Position numbers and translations under genes: made by a program. From NCBI GenBank assembly GCA_903829075.1, contig CAIKOH010000067.1, positions 1-38,745 on the forward strand: 38,745 nucleotides of DNA, given 5' to 3'. Origin of the DNA: Candidatus Uhrbacteria bacterium. GTDB taxonomy: Bacteria; Patescibacteriota; Patescibacteriia; 2-12-FULL-60-25. Numbering within the stretch: position 1 is the stretch's first letter; each line of letters starts with the position of its first letter. Shown one piece after another: positions 8,465-16,037 of the stretch. The notes beneath the pieces are model-generated. The model did not search any database. It had not been told where the DNA came from and worked only from the letters and a program-made list of their open reading frames with translations.

Positions 8465-9280
8465 TCAATGTGGATAACGATCAACCTCAATGCTATTTGA
8501 GACCCCAAGGAGTGACGAAACAACTTCTTTATCAGATGAAAATCGCGCGACAAGTCCGGTTGATGGTCCCCCATCAAGATTCAGCACATCCCGCCAGGCA
8601 ACGGGAAGTTGCTGCAAAAATTTTGATAAAACAAATAGGGTTACCGGTGTTTGATCCACCACCCCCATGTACACACGACCTTGCTGATCAAGTCCAAAAA
8701 ACGTTCTGCGCGCAGCATGGCCCGTTTCCTGCGTGACCGCGAATTGACCATTTTTGATCAAGAACGGATAGGACTGCGCAGCCTCGGTCACACTCGATAA
8801 CGCATCTGATGACGTTGGCACGGATGTATCTAAAATACTTGGCTGCGGCGCAAGGATCAACACGCCAGATCGCTGCGGATCAAACTGCCGCGTTCCGATA
8901 CGCTGCTTGTTCGTCACAAATAAACCTGAGGGAGAAAAATCTGGTTGAAAATACACGCCGTTAGTCAAAAAAACGGCTTGCGGTTCTTGCGATGCCCACT
9001 CAGTAATGGTGAGCGCTGTGCTTGTCACAACAAACTTCCATGAAAACTGCGCTGGATCAAAACGATACAAGATCGCAGAAATTCCAGCTGCAGAAATCGC
9101 TGCACGCTCTGCGCCCGTGTCAATTGTTTTCCATTCTACGTTTGCAGTCGCTGCCGTCGAGGATGCTGTCGGCATTATCGCTGATCCATCGATCGAAGAG
9201 GACCAATTTGCCGAACATCCTGCGCCAAAAAAAATCGCACAGGCCGCGATCAGAAAAAAACGTGCGCTCGTTTTTGACAT
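8465..9280 (-). CDS. Phosphodiester glycosidase-family lipoprotein (NAGPA/DUF2233 domain)
   Basis: 271 residues. The start at 9280 gives a lipoprotein signal (basic residues, hydrophobic core, lipobox FGAGC with Cys21), and avoids overlap with mutM, which an upstream in-frame start would create. The mature part shows the marks of the NAGPA/DUF2233 family: LTNGVYF near the middle, a YPFLIKNGQ segment and the LDGGPSTGLV loop near the end. Human NAGPA uncovers mannose-6-phosphate and bacterial relatives such as YngK-associated domains remove GlcNAc phosphodiesters, so a role in trimming surface or exopolymer glycans is plausible. It is membrane-anchored on the outside and lies next to the secreted protease gene. 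Confidence 0.8.
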   Translation of the reverse strand: MSKTSARFFLIAACAIFFGAGCSANWSSSIDGSAIMPTASSTAATANVEWKTIDTGAERAAISAAGISAILYRFDPAQFSWKFVVTSTALTITEWASQEPQAVFLTNGVYFQPDFSPSGLFVTNKQRIGTRQFDPQRSGVLILAPQPSILDTSVPTSSDALSSVTEAAQSYPFLIKNGQFAVTQETGHAARRTFFGLDQQGRVYMGVVDQTPVTLFVLSKFLQQLPVAWRDVLNLDGGPSTGLVARFSSDKEVVSSLLGVSNSIEVDRYPH

Positions 9281-9318
9281 AGATATACGATAGCAAGCGA
9301 ACCTCTGTTTGACACGAG

Positions 9319-10131
9319 CTATGCCTGACACGTCGGACAGTAATGCGTCCCACGTTGCGCAAGCACAATGCGCTTGATGGGCGTACCACATGCGCGACAA
9401 GGATCCCCTTCACGACCATAAACACGTAATAACTCTAAGAATCCCCCACGTTCACCTTGCGTATCCACATAATCGTTGGCACTGGTTCCATTTTGATGAA
9501 TAGCCTCCCGTAACAATGATTGCAGCTGCTCAACGAGGCGCTGACGATCATTGGCGGACAACGAACCGAGTCGTCTCATTGGTCGCAATCCGGCACGATG
9601 ACAGGCTTCGTCCGCGTATATATTTCCCACACCTGCGATCACCGCCTGATCAAGCAACGCGCTCTTGAGCCGACGCGTCTTCGGTGCACGCAAACGCTCT
9701 GCCAAGACCGACGCCTCCGTCTCTAAAGGCTCTGGTCCGTAGGCGGCAAAAATCGTGCCAAGCTCTCCCTCTGATACGAGATGCAAAAATCCAAACTGTC
9801 GAACATCGGACCAGACCAATCGTTGACCATCATCAAACACAAAAAGTACACGATCATGCTTTCCTCTCAACGCATCCGGCTCAACAAACACAAACCGCCC
9901 AGTCATTTTCAGGTGAGCTGTGATCGCGCCTCCTGTCGAAAAACGCCAAATCAAGAGCTTGGCACGACGTTCAACCCGATCAATCCTCTGTCCTTCAAGT
10001 CGGCGGGTGAACGCTGCTCCAACCGGTTGCTCGCGTCCTGAGCGCCAAAGCTCCGTATGAACAATCGTTCTTCCGTGTAAGCGATCATGAAGCTGACGGC
10101 GGACCGTCTCCACTTCGGGTAGTTCTGGCAT
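9319..10131 (-). CDS. mutM: Formamidopyrimidine-DNA glycosylase (Fpg)
   Basis: 270 residues. The start at 10131 is fixed by chemistry: the protein must begin M-PELPEVE so that, after Met removal, Pro2 is the catalytic nucleophile and Glu3 the general acid. The beta-hairpin lysine lies in AHLKMTGRF, the helix-two-turns-helix in AVIAGVGNIYADEACHRAG, and the C-terminal zinc finger has CRACG...CPTC with the DNA-contacting Arg in between. It excises 8-oxoguanine and ring-opened purines and cleaves the abasic site. The ATG comes one base after the stop of the upstream membrane-protein gene, so translation is probably coupled. Confidence 0.96.
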   Translation of the reverse strand: MPELPEVETVRRQLHDRLHGRTIVHTELWRSGREQPVGAAFTRRLEGQRIDRVERRAKLLIWRFSTGGAITAHLKMTGRFVFVEPDALRGKHDRVLFVFDDGQRLVWSDVRQFGFLHLVSEGELGTIFAAYGPEPLETEASVLAERLRAPKTRRLKSALLDQAVIAGVGNIYADEACHRAGLRPMRRLGSLSANDRQRLVEQLQSLLREAIHQNGTSANDYVDTQGERGGFLELLRVYGREGDPCRACGTPIKRIVLAQRGTHYCPTCQA

Positions 10132-10132
10132 G

Positions 10133-12499
10133 TTAACGTCTTGGTCCACCTGGAGCTAAAGCTTTTGTCGTGGTTGCGGCTGTTGTGGTCTGCGCGGTCG
10201 GAATACTCAACGGATTCCCGTTTGGACCTTTCGCTTGAAGCATCTGCGCGTATACCTGAGTAACGGTTGGATCGATCTGTTTTCCGAGCGCCAAAATCTG
10301 ATCACGTTGATCTATCAACTTCTCTACCTGATACTTATAAGCGAGTTGCGCATACACATTTGCCGCATCTTGCGTCTGACCGATCAGAGAAAAATTATCC
10401 TGCAAAATAGCCACAGCGTTCTTCAATCCATCCATGTCCTTCAAGACGATATACGCATCCGCGAGCCCGATGAGTTCACGGACATTTTGAATATGATACG
10501 GATAGGAAACCGTTTGTGAGAGCTTGATTTCCTGTACCCCGTTTTGCACATCGCCCTTATCGTACATCAAAGCCAGACCGTAGTTCCAGTGACTTTCACC
10601 GTATTCAGGATCAAAACCAATCAACTCCTTGTCGATATTCAGCAAATCGGTCAAACGACCTTCCTGCGCATACAATTGTGCCAATCCCTGAAACAATTGT
10701 TGACGTTTTGGACTGCTCTGAATCGCTTGCTTGTAAATCTGCTCTGCCAGGGCGGCATCTTCCGGAACCAGCGTGTCCATCTCCTGCAGGAACCGTGCAT
10801 ACACAAAGGAGTTATGCGTATCCAATGGATGCGCGGCAAACTCCTGCTGATTGAGATCTCTTGCTAACGTGTAGAGATCTTTCCAATGGGCATATCCAGA
10901 CAATTGTCCATTGCCCTGCATGTCAATCAAATTGCGCCCTAGCAAAAAGGACTGCTCATCAATATACGGGGTCCAGATAGCGGCAGCTTGCTGTGCATAG
11001 GCAAGCATCGAGTCATAATCATGAACGCTATACGCATCGTTCGATAAAATAGACAGATGCGAGGCCTGAAACGGCAACACAGACGTACGCCAGACCAAAA
11101 TCACCCCCACCAACTGAAGAATTCCCAAAGCAACCCAGGGCACCGGACGTTTTTTAGGCGCCGTCTTTGGATCCACCTTTATATTCTTTGTGTCTGCCAC
11201 TATCTCTTCCGTCCGTCCCAAAAATTCTGGACGAGTGGCGGCGATAATCAGCCCATACATCAAAAAGCTCATGGAAAATCCGGCTGGATGATCAAACACG
11301 AACAAATTTTGTACGAAGTAGGCAACGGGCAACGAAACAGAGATAGCCATGAGGGGCACATCGATCCATCTCTTTTTATACGCATTCCACACATTCCAAA
11401 ACAACGCGACATAGATTCCACAGAAGGTAATGAACCCAATCAACCCGGTCATCGAAAGCACATCGAGCACGCTGTTGTGGGAACGATCAAACCACGTCTC
11501 ATATACGGTAAAGCGCAAGGATAGCGGATTGTACTTTTGATTAAACAGGATGTGAAAATCATCCAATCCCCAACCCGTAATCGGCCGTTCTAAGAACCCT
11601 TGCCAGGCAATATTCCAAGCAATAAAACGCGTATCCACAGACGAACTAAAATCCGTTAAACGGGCGAGCATCGAATTGTGCACGATTGAGGTATTTCGCA
11701 GAGCGAACAGCGTTCCATACGCAAGCACACACGCAGCCGCGAATCCAAACACCCCATATCGAATTTTTCGAATCTTGGTCGTAGCCGCAACACACAGAGT
11801 AAAGAGAGCGATCCCAACAAACAACCCAATCAACTCTCCACGCGATTGTGCGGCAAAAAAGGCCCACAAATCGATCAGCGCAAGCACCACATACCAGATT
11901 CGTGCGCGACGATCCGACGTGCGCATGAACAGCAACGCCAGAAAAAACAGATTGAACATCTGATACACCGCCTGATAAATTGGATTGTCCAACAACCCTC
12001 CGACACGATCACCCGCAGGAAACAACAAAATTTTTGGATCAATTTTTTGATACAACGCCACCAACGCCATGATTACGGACAGCACTACCTCAAATTGCAG
12101 CAAATATTTCCACTGTTTCCACGTTTTCAACAGACTCGTCGCCATCAGCAACCAGGCGAGAAAATGCAGCAAGGTAAATAATCCATTCATGCGCTCCTGA
12201 TTTCCCCACCAAGCACGCGAAGGATCGATGGCGGTGACCACGGATAAAGCCAGTGCGACAAAATAGGCGAACACAGCGATCAGAAGCCAATGCTTCTTTG
12301 GCCGCATCTCTGGTTCAAGCCAGATCAGAGCGAGATACGCGGGAAAGGTTAGGCCGATCAAGATCTGAAACGCGATCAACTTGGAAAAAACAAACGGGAA
12401 GATGACGACCGGAATAAACACCAACGGCATAAGCAAGCCACCATACACGCCAATCAAACTGATAATCCGAAACAGGGAGATGCTTTGTGATCGGTTCAT
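10133..12499 (-). CDS. O-antigen ligase/polymerase-family membrane protein with C-terminal TPR region
   Basis: 788 residues from the ATG at 12499, which opens the first membrane helix; earlier in-frame starts would overlap prmC. About ten to twelve helices occupy residues 10-440. The long external loop has the Wzy/WaaL signature (ERPITGWGLDDFHILFNQ and FDRSHNSVLDVLSMTG). The C-terminal 330 residues are soluble and helical with TPR-like pairs (QAAAIW, EQIYKQAIQSSPKRQQLF, EYGESHWNYGLALM). This fusion is widespread in Patescibacteria. The enzyme would polymerise or attach surface glycans; with no lipopolysaccharide expected in this lineage, the acceptor is unknown. It is followed one base later by mutM. 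Confidence 0.85.
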   Translation of the reverse strand: MNRSQSISLFRIISLIGVYGGLLMPLVFIPVVIFPFVFSKLIAFQILIGLTFPAYLALIWLEPEMRPKKHWLLIAVFAYFVALALSVVTAIDPSRAWWGNQERMNGLFTLLHFLAWLLMATSLLKTWKQWKYLLQFEVVLSVIMALVALYQKIDPKILLFPAGDRVGGLLDNPIYQAVYQMFNLFFLALLFMRTSDRRARIWYVVLALIDLWAFFAAQSRGELIGLFVGIALFTLCVAATTKIRKIRYGVFGFAAACVLAYGTLFALRNTSIVHNSMLARLTDFSSSVDTRFIAWNIAWQGFLERPITGWGLDDFHILFNQKYNPLSLRFTVYETWFDRSHNSVLDVLSMTGLIGFITFCGIYVALFWNVWNAYKKRWIDVPLMAISVSLPVAYFVQNLFVFDHPAGFSMSFLMYGLIIAATRPEFLGRTEEIVADTKNIKVDPKTAPKKRPVPWVALGILQLVGVILVWRTSVLPFQASHLSILSNDAYSVHDYDSMLAYAQQAAAIWTPYIDEQSFLLGRNLIDMQGNGQLSGYAHWKDLYTLARDLNQQEFAAHPLDTHNSFVYARFLQEMDTLVPEDAALAEQIYKQAIQSSPKRQQLFQGLAQLYAQEGRLTDLLNIDKELIGFDPEYGESHWNYGLALMYDKGDVQNGVQEIKLSQTVSYPYHIQNVRELIGLADAYIVLKDMDGLKNAVAILQDNFSLIGQTQDAANVYAQLAYKYQVEKLIDQRDQILALGKQIDPTVTQVYAQMLQAKGPNGNPLSIPTAQTTTAATTTKALAPGGPRR

Positions 12500-12533
12500 A
12501 ATGAACGAAGGGTAACAAAAACGAAAAGCACGG

Positions 12534-13454
12534 TCAACGAACCAAGCATTGAATATGTAGCAGGCGATCCCGCCCGCATTCATCCTGTTTGATTATGACA
12601 GTTGCCTCAGCGAATAATTCGCACGCCAATTTCAACAAAACTGCCGATTGAGGTGGATCAAATTCCAACAGCACGTCCATCGAACGACCATCCTGCACAA
12701 ACAAGCGTCGCATCTGAAGCAAAAATTTGCGAATCAATCTCAATCCATCTTCACCAGAAAATAAAGCGCTCGAGGGTTCATAGCGCGTCACGTCAGGCGA
12801 GAGAATTTTTTTATCTGAGCGCGGAAGATACGGGAGGTTCGCGCAAATCACCAGATGCGATTCAGACCGCACCATCAATCGATGCTTCAGAACCGAATCA
12901 ATCAACGAAGCTTGAAAAAAGGTGATGCGGGAAGATGGAACGAGTGCACGCGCATTTTTTCTTGCCACCTGCAGTGCAGCAGGGCTTGCGTCTGTCGCAA
13001 TGATCGGCATCGTTGGAAATCTATGACCGCACGAAATAGCGATCGTGCCCGAACCTGTTCCAATATCCACGAGCAAGCATGACTTTGATGAACTTGATAC
13101 AATACGTGCTGCCTCTTCCACGATGAGTTGCGTTTCCACACGAGGAATTAATACTCGCTTATCAACAAAAAAAGACAGGCCACAAAATTCCTGTCGCTGC
13201 ACGAGGTACGCTAACGGCTCATGTCGCGCTCGACGACCGATAAGATTTGCGTACATCCGCCGCTGCGTTGACGACAGCGCGTCCTGATCATGCGCTAATA
13301 ACCAGGCGCGATCACATTGCATCACATGCTCCAAAAGCTGTTCCGCTTCACGTCGCGCATACTGGATATCCCCTGTGATTGGCAGCATCTTCTCTGTAGC
13401 GTCGCGTAGGGTCCGCTGAATTGATTGAAGCGATGTCGTCATAGATACGGTCAT
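12534..13454 (-). CDS. prmC: Release-factor glutamine methyltransferase PrmC (HemK)
   Basis: 306 residues from the ATG at 13454 (a second ATG four codons later is also possible). The N-terminal helical domain recognises the release factor; the link to the catalytic domain has the family motif as IPRVETQ (usually IPRPETE). SAM motif I is LVDIGTGSGTIA, and the substrate-binding motif reads NLPY (206-209) where most bacteria have NPPY. PrmC methylates the Gln of the GGQ motif of RF1 and RF2; prfB is present in this window at 23874-25004. NLPY is the form also found in RsmA, but overall length, N-terminal domain and the IPRxET motif identify PrmC. Confidence 0.88.
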   Translation of the reverse strand: MTVSMTTSLQSIQRTLRDATEKMLPITGDIQYARREAEQLLEHVMQCDRAWLLAHDQDALSSTQRRMYANLIGRRARHEPLAYLVQRQEFCGLSFFVDKRVLIPRVETQLIVEEAARIVSSSSKSCLLVDIGTGSGTIAISCGHRFPTMPIIATDASPAALQVARKNARALVPSSRITFFQASLIDSVLKHRLMVRSESHLVICANLPYLPRSDKKILSPDVTRYEPSSALFSGEDGLRLIRKFLLQMRRLFVQDGRSMDVLLEFDPPQSAVLLKLACELFAEATVIIKQDECGRDRLLHIQCLVR

Positions 13455-13514
13455 TTCACCACGCCCGCCGCCGCATCCGCAAGCCACAGAACCAACACCC
13501 TACCATGAAAGATT

Positions 13515-13552
13515 CGTCAAGCATTGACGTGAAGCGAACTTTTTTCTATCAT
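13515..13552 (+). promoter_or_regulatory. Promoter of tRNA-Gln with palindromic -35
   Basis: TTGACG (13524-13529) and TATCAT (13547-13552) are 17 bp apart and would start transcription about 14 bases before tRNA-Gln. The -35 forms the right half of a perfect inverted repeat, CGTCAAGCATTGACG (13515-13529), so the same -35 hexamer is also present on the minus strand facing prmC. Confidence 0.75.
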
Positions 13553-13573
13553 AGGGACGTTATCCGCAATTAT

Positions 13574-13647
13574 TCCGGGATCGTCTAATGGTAGGACAAC
13601 GGCCTTTGAAGCCGTGTATCTTGGTTCGAATCCAAGTCCCGGAGCCA
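13574..13647 (+). tRNA. tRNA-Gln (anticodon TTG), CCA encoded
   Basis: Complete cloverleaf: acceptor TCCGGGA/TCCCGGA, anticodon stem ACGGC/GCCGT with loop CTTTGAA (anticodon TTG), T-arm CTTGG/CCAAG with TTCGAAT loop, discriminator G73 and encoded CCA (13645-13647). A promoter lies just upstream and a terminator just downstream. The last codons of the serine-recombinase relic on the opposite strand run through this gene. Confidence 0.96.
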
Positions 13648-14016
13648 TATTGGATGAACAGGGTTAACAGCCCTGTTTTCCATTTCCTGAATTGGAATTT
13701 TAAGCAATAAATCAAAGGGTTTTCTTAACTCAAAGGTCATTTTTCTACCTTCGACAGTGGAGTTCTGAAGTAGGAAACTAAGAATGTCATGTTTTCCTTG
13801 GACTTCAGAACTTTGAAAGAGTTCGAGTGCGTTCTTTGCGAGATGAAACACCCGTGAAATCGTGATGTAATAGTTTTCATCGGCTCGCGTGTGCTCTTCA
13901 AGCTGGAAATTAATTTCATGCTGGCGTTCTTTCAGGGATTTCAACTTCTTGTCATAGTCGTCCTTAGTAATCCGCCTCCTCGAAGCATGAGGATATTGAA
14001 ACTGAACCGATTTAGC
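13585..14016 (-). pseudogene. C-terminal remnant of a large serine recombinase next to tRNA-Gln
   Basis: An open minus-strand frame between an in-frame TGA at 14017-14019 and a stop at 13585 carries the recognisable end of a large serine recombinase: RITKDDYDKKLKSLKERQ, a coiled-coil segment, YYITISRVFHLAKNALELF and the final strand MTFELRKPFDLLL. The catalytic resolvase domain and zinc-ribbon are missing, so the protein is dead. The last 20 or so codons (WLRDLDSNQDTRLQRPLSYH) are simply the antisense of tRNA-Gln and continue from the recombinase frame, which places the old junction at the 3' end of the tRNA gene. The relic therefore marks an integrative element that used or abutted tRNA-Gln. 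Confidence 0.7.
13657..13680 (+). terminator. Terminator of tRNA-Gln
   Basis: AACAGGG (13657-13663) pairs with CCCTGTT (13671-13677) around a seven-base loop, followed by TT and a pyrimidine-rich stretch. It begins ten bases after the tRNA end. Confidence 0.7.
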
Positions 14017-14093
14017 TCAGACCCGTCTCTGGTCGCCCGCCTTTTAGGGCGGCTCCCGACGACGGGCTTCGCGTTTCGCTCAAAAATAGGAAT

Positions 14094-14258
14094 TCAACCT
14101 TTGACAAGCTCCGCGCGAATAAAATTGTTCGTGCTGATAAAAAGTCCTACCTCTTCCTTAATCTGTCTCCAATTTTGAGTTCTGAACTCATCCAACAGGG
14201 GGAGCCAGCACACAACGGCTCGAACTTCGTCACAGGAGTTTGCGTCATGAACCCCGCC
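14094..14258 (-). pseudogene. Unrecognised coding remnant in the integration relic
   Basis: A minus-strand frame closed by stops at both ends (TGA at 14094-14096, TAG near 14259) with no convincing start. Its translation has a protein-like composition (segments DEVRAVVCWLPLLDEFRT and NWRQIKEEVGLFIS) rather than the low-complexity look of a random frame. I do not recognise a family. It lies directly upstream of the recombinase fragment on the same strand, so both are probably leftovers of one element. Confidence 0.35.
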
Positions 14259-14272
14259 CTAGGCGGGGTTTG
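14250..14272. terminator. Strong GC-rich hairpin (terminator-like)
   Basis: AACCCCGCC (14250-14258) is perfectly complementary to GGCGGGGTT (14262-14270) around a three-base loop, followed by one more T. It has the shape of an intrinsic terminator, but the T-run is short. It stands at the upper edge of the element relic. Confidence 0.5.
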
Positions 14273-14576
14273 GGTATCTAGGGATAAAGAGGATGTTGTT
14301 TGATCTGAAAAAAGGAAGGAAAGGCTAATGGTTTTGGGAGAATAGGAGAGGGAGTGGAGAGACCGTTTGGCGAGCAGATTGCGTTCCAGACCTTTGGTGG
14401 TTTTGAGGGGGTGAAGGAAGGAGGAGAGGGTGTCTGTAATATCTGAACTGGAAAATGTCGGATATGATGCTGTTTGTTACCCAGCAGCTTGCATCTCCTA
14501 ACGCGACTAGCTTCGATGAATTAATCATTCAAATATCTAGCCCGGGTGGGGGTACAGAGGAGGGAGCCAACGAAAA
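14273..14576. other. Gene-free purine-rich stretch
   Basis: No credible reading frame on either strand. The first part (14300-14440) is strikingly purine-rich on the plus strand (runs such as GGAAGGAGGAGAGGG). No tRNA, rRNA or known small RNA was recognised. A plus-strand terminator follows at 14578 without a gene before it, so a short non-coding transcript is possible. A TATGAT element is present at 14463-14468 but without a good -35. Confidence 0.4.
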
Positions 14577-14577
14577 T

Positions 14578-14602
14578 CTCACGCATGTGCGTGGGTTTTT
14601 TG
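14578..14602 (+). terminator. Rho-independent terminator without an upstream gene
   Basis: CTCACGC (14578-14584) pairs with GCGTGGG (14589-14595, including one T-G pair) around a four-base loop and is followed by six T (14596-14601). The nearest plus-strand gene upstream is tRNA-Gln, nearly 1 kb away with its own terminator, so the transcript it ends is unknown. Confidence 0.65.
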
Positions 14603-14742
14603 TTTATCGCGACTAACTCTCTTTTATTGATTGACTTGCGTAGAAAAAAATTCGCCAATACCCCTACTCATAAAATTCTCAAGCACAACTGCAGAATTTT
14701 TATCTGGCCAAAACGAGGTTCGGACTGCTAAGATGCAGCTAT
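14603..14742 (+). promoter_or_regulatory. Upstream region of the SDR gene, -10 placed for leaderless start
   Basis: An AT-rich gap. An extended -10 element, TGC-TAAGAT, lies at 14726-14734, nine bases before the ATG at 14743, so transcription should start within two or three bases of the start codon. There is no Shine-Dalgarno sequence and only a weak -35 match (TGGCCA at 14705-14710). Confidence 0.5.
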
Positions 14743-15441
14743 ATGGAAATCAGCAACTTCAGCGTTATTATCGTCACCGGAGCATCTGAAGGTATTGGCC
14801 TCGCAACCGCGCGTCACCTCGCACAATTGGGCGCACACATCGTACTCGCCGCACGTAATATTGAAACGCTCAAATCGCTTGAACAAGAATTGCCGAACTC
14901 GCTTGCCGTATCAACCGACATGCGTAAACCAGAGGACATCAAAAACCTTATCCAAAAAACACTTGAGAAATACGGTCGTGTAGACGTACTCATCAACAAC
15001 GCCGGTCAAGGAATGTACGGATTGTTTGAACAGATCGACATTGATGAATATAAGCAGATCATGGAATTAAATGTGTTCGGCGTGCTGCGCGCGATGCAAG
15101 AAGTTATTCCCATCATGCGCAAACAAGGTGGCGGCACAATCGTAAACGTGAGTTCAGGTTTGACCAAAATGTATATTCCAAGTCTCTCCGCCTATGCTTC
15201 AACTAAATACGCCTTGAATGCGTTGTCATTCACTGCACGCAAAGAACTTGAACCAGATCACATTATCGTCAGCAGCGTCCTGCCAAACATGACGGCCACA
15301 AATTTCAACAAAAACGCGATCGGCACCCGTCCAAAATGGTCCGCCGGCCAAGGCGCTCCACAGATGGATGCGCCGGAAAAAGTTGCAGAAAAAATCGAGG
15401 AGATCATTCGCTCTGGCGCCGCAGAAATTTCACTGAACTAA
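14743..15441 (+). CDS. Short-chain dehydrogenase/reductase (classical SDR)
   Basis: 232 residues, classical SDR size. The nucleotide-binding motif is TGASEGIG (residues 11-18), the structural NNAG follows in VLINNAGQG, and the catalytic Ser (IVNVSSG) and YASTK (Tyr and Lys) are all present. An Arg (LAARN) after strand 2 suggests a preference for NADP. It would reduce or oxidise a carbonyl/alcohol pair on an unknown substrate; many such proteins act on lipids or sugars. It is the first gene of a plus-strand run whose next members follow within 10-13 bases. Confidence 0.92.
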   Translation: MEISNFSVIIVTGASEGIGLATARHLAQLGAHIVLAARNIETLKSLEQELPNSLAVSTDMRKPEDIKNLIQKTLEKYGRVDVLINNAGQGMYGLFEQIDIDEYKQIMELNVFGVLRAMQEVIPIMRKQGGGTIVNVSSGLTKMYIPSLSAYASTKYALNALSFTARKELEPDHIIVSSVLPNMTATNFNKNAIGTRPKWSAGQGAPQMDAPEKVAEKIEEIIRSGAAEISLN

Positions 15442-15451
15442 TTTTCCGCAT

Positions 15452-16024
15452 ATGAATCCTCTTCTCATCAATCCATCAACCACGGCACTGGTCGTGATTG
15501 ACCTGCAAAAAGGCATTGTCGGACGACAGGTCGCTCCTCATGCGTCATCCCTTGTCGTACAGAACGCAGCTGCGCTTGCAAAAGCATGCAGAAAAAACAA
15601 CATGCCGGTTTTTCTCGTACGCGTAACGCCTTCTGCGGACAGAAAAGATGCGCTCCACCCCCTCACTGAAGCCACGATGCCGACACAGACTTCTTCGCCG
15701 GATTGGGCTGAGATCGTCCCGGAACTTGGCCCGCAAGAACATGACTTCGTGATCACCAAACGCCAATGGGGCGGCTTCACCGGCACCGAACTCGATCTTC
15801 AACTTCGACGCCGTGGGATCAACACCATCATTCTGTGCGGCATCTCCACCAACATCGGCGTGGAAAGCACAGCGCGCTTCGCCTACGAATACGGCTACAA
15901 CCAAATTTTTGCCGAAGACGCAATGTCAGCCCTCTCCGCCGAAGAACACACGCTCGCAATCAGTAAAATTTTTCCGCGCATAGGGCTCGTAAAATCAACG
16001 AAAGAAATTTTAGAAAGCTTATAA
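15452..16024 (+). CDS. Isochorismatase-family hydrolase lacking the usual Cys nucleophile
   Basis: 190 residues with the isochorismatase-like fold pattern: Asp17 in VVIDLQKG, Lys103 in ITKRQWGGF and the later ILCGISTNIGVESTARFA. In the cysteine-hydrolase branch (nicotinamidase, N-carbamoylsarcosine amidase) the nucleophile stands in xxCVxxTA; here that position is Gly136. The same replacement is found in true isochorismatases and in a group of uncharacterised relatives, so amidase chemistry with a Cys here is unlikely. Cys129, seven residues earlier, is not at the catalytic position. It starts ten bases after the SDR gene and is probably cotranscribed with it. Confidence 0.85.
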   Translation: MNPLLINPSTTALVVIDLQKGIVGRQVAPHASSLVVQNAAALAKACRKNNMPVFLVRVTPSADRKDALHPLTEATMPTQTSSPDWAEIVPELGPQEHDFVITKRQWGGFTGTELDLQLRRRGINTIILCGISTNIGVESTARFAYEYGYNQIFAEDAMSALSAEEHTLAISKIFPRIGLVKSTKEILESL

Positions 16025-16037
16025 CAACGAATATTCT

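Noticed and set aside
8505-8532. Sequence AAGGAGTGACGAAACAAC resembling the dispersed repeat
   Set aside because: It lies inside the glycosidase coding region, lacks the complementary arm, and is probably chance or an eroded copy.
9281-9400. Upstream start for the phosphodiester-glycosidase gene
   Set aside because: The extension overlaps mutM and hides the lipoprotein signal; the ATG at 9280 is preferred.
14578-14602. End of a tmRNA, RNase P or SRP RNA before this terminator
   Set aside because: I looked for tRNA-like ends, the RNase P P4 core and the SRP tetraloop region and found none.
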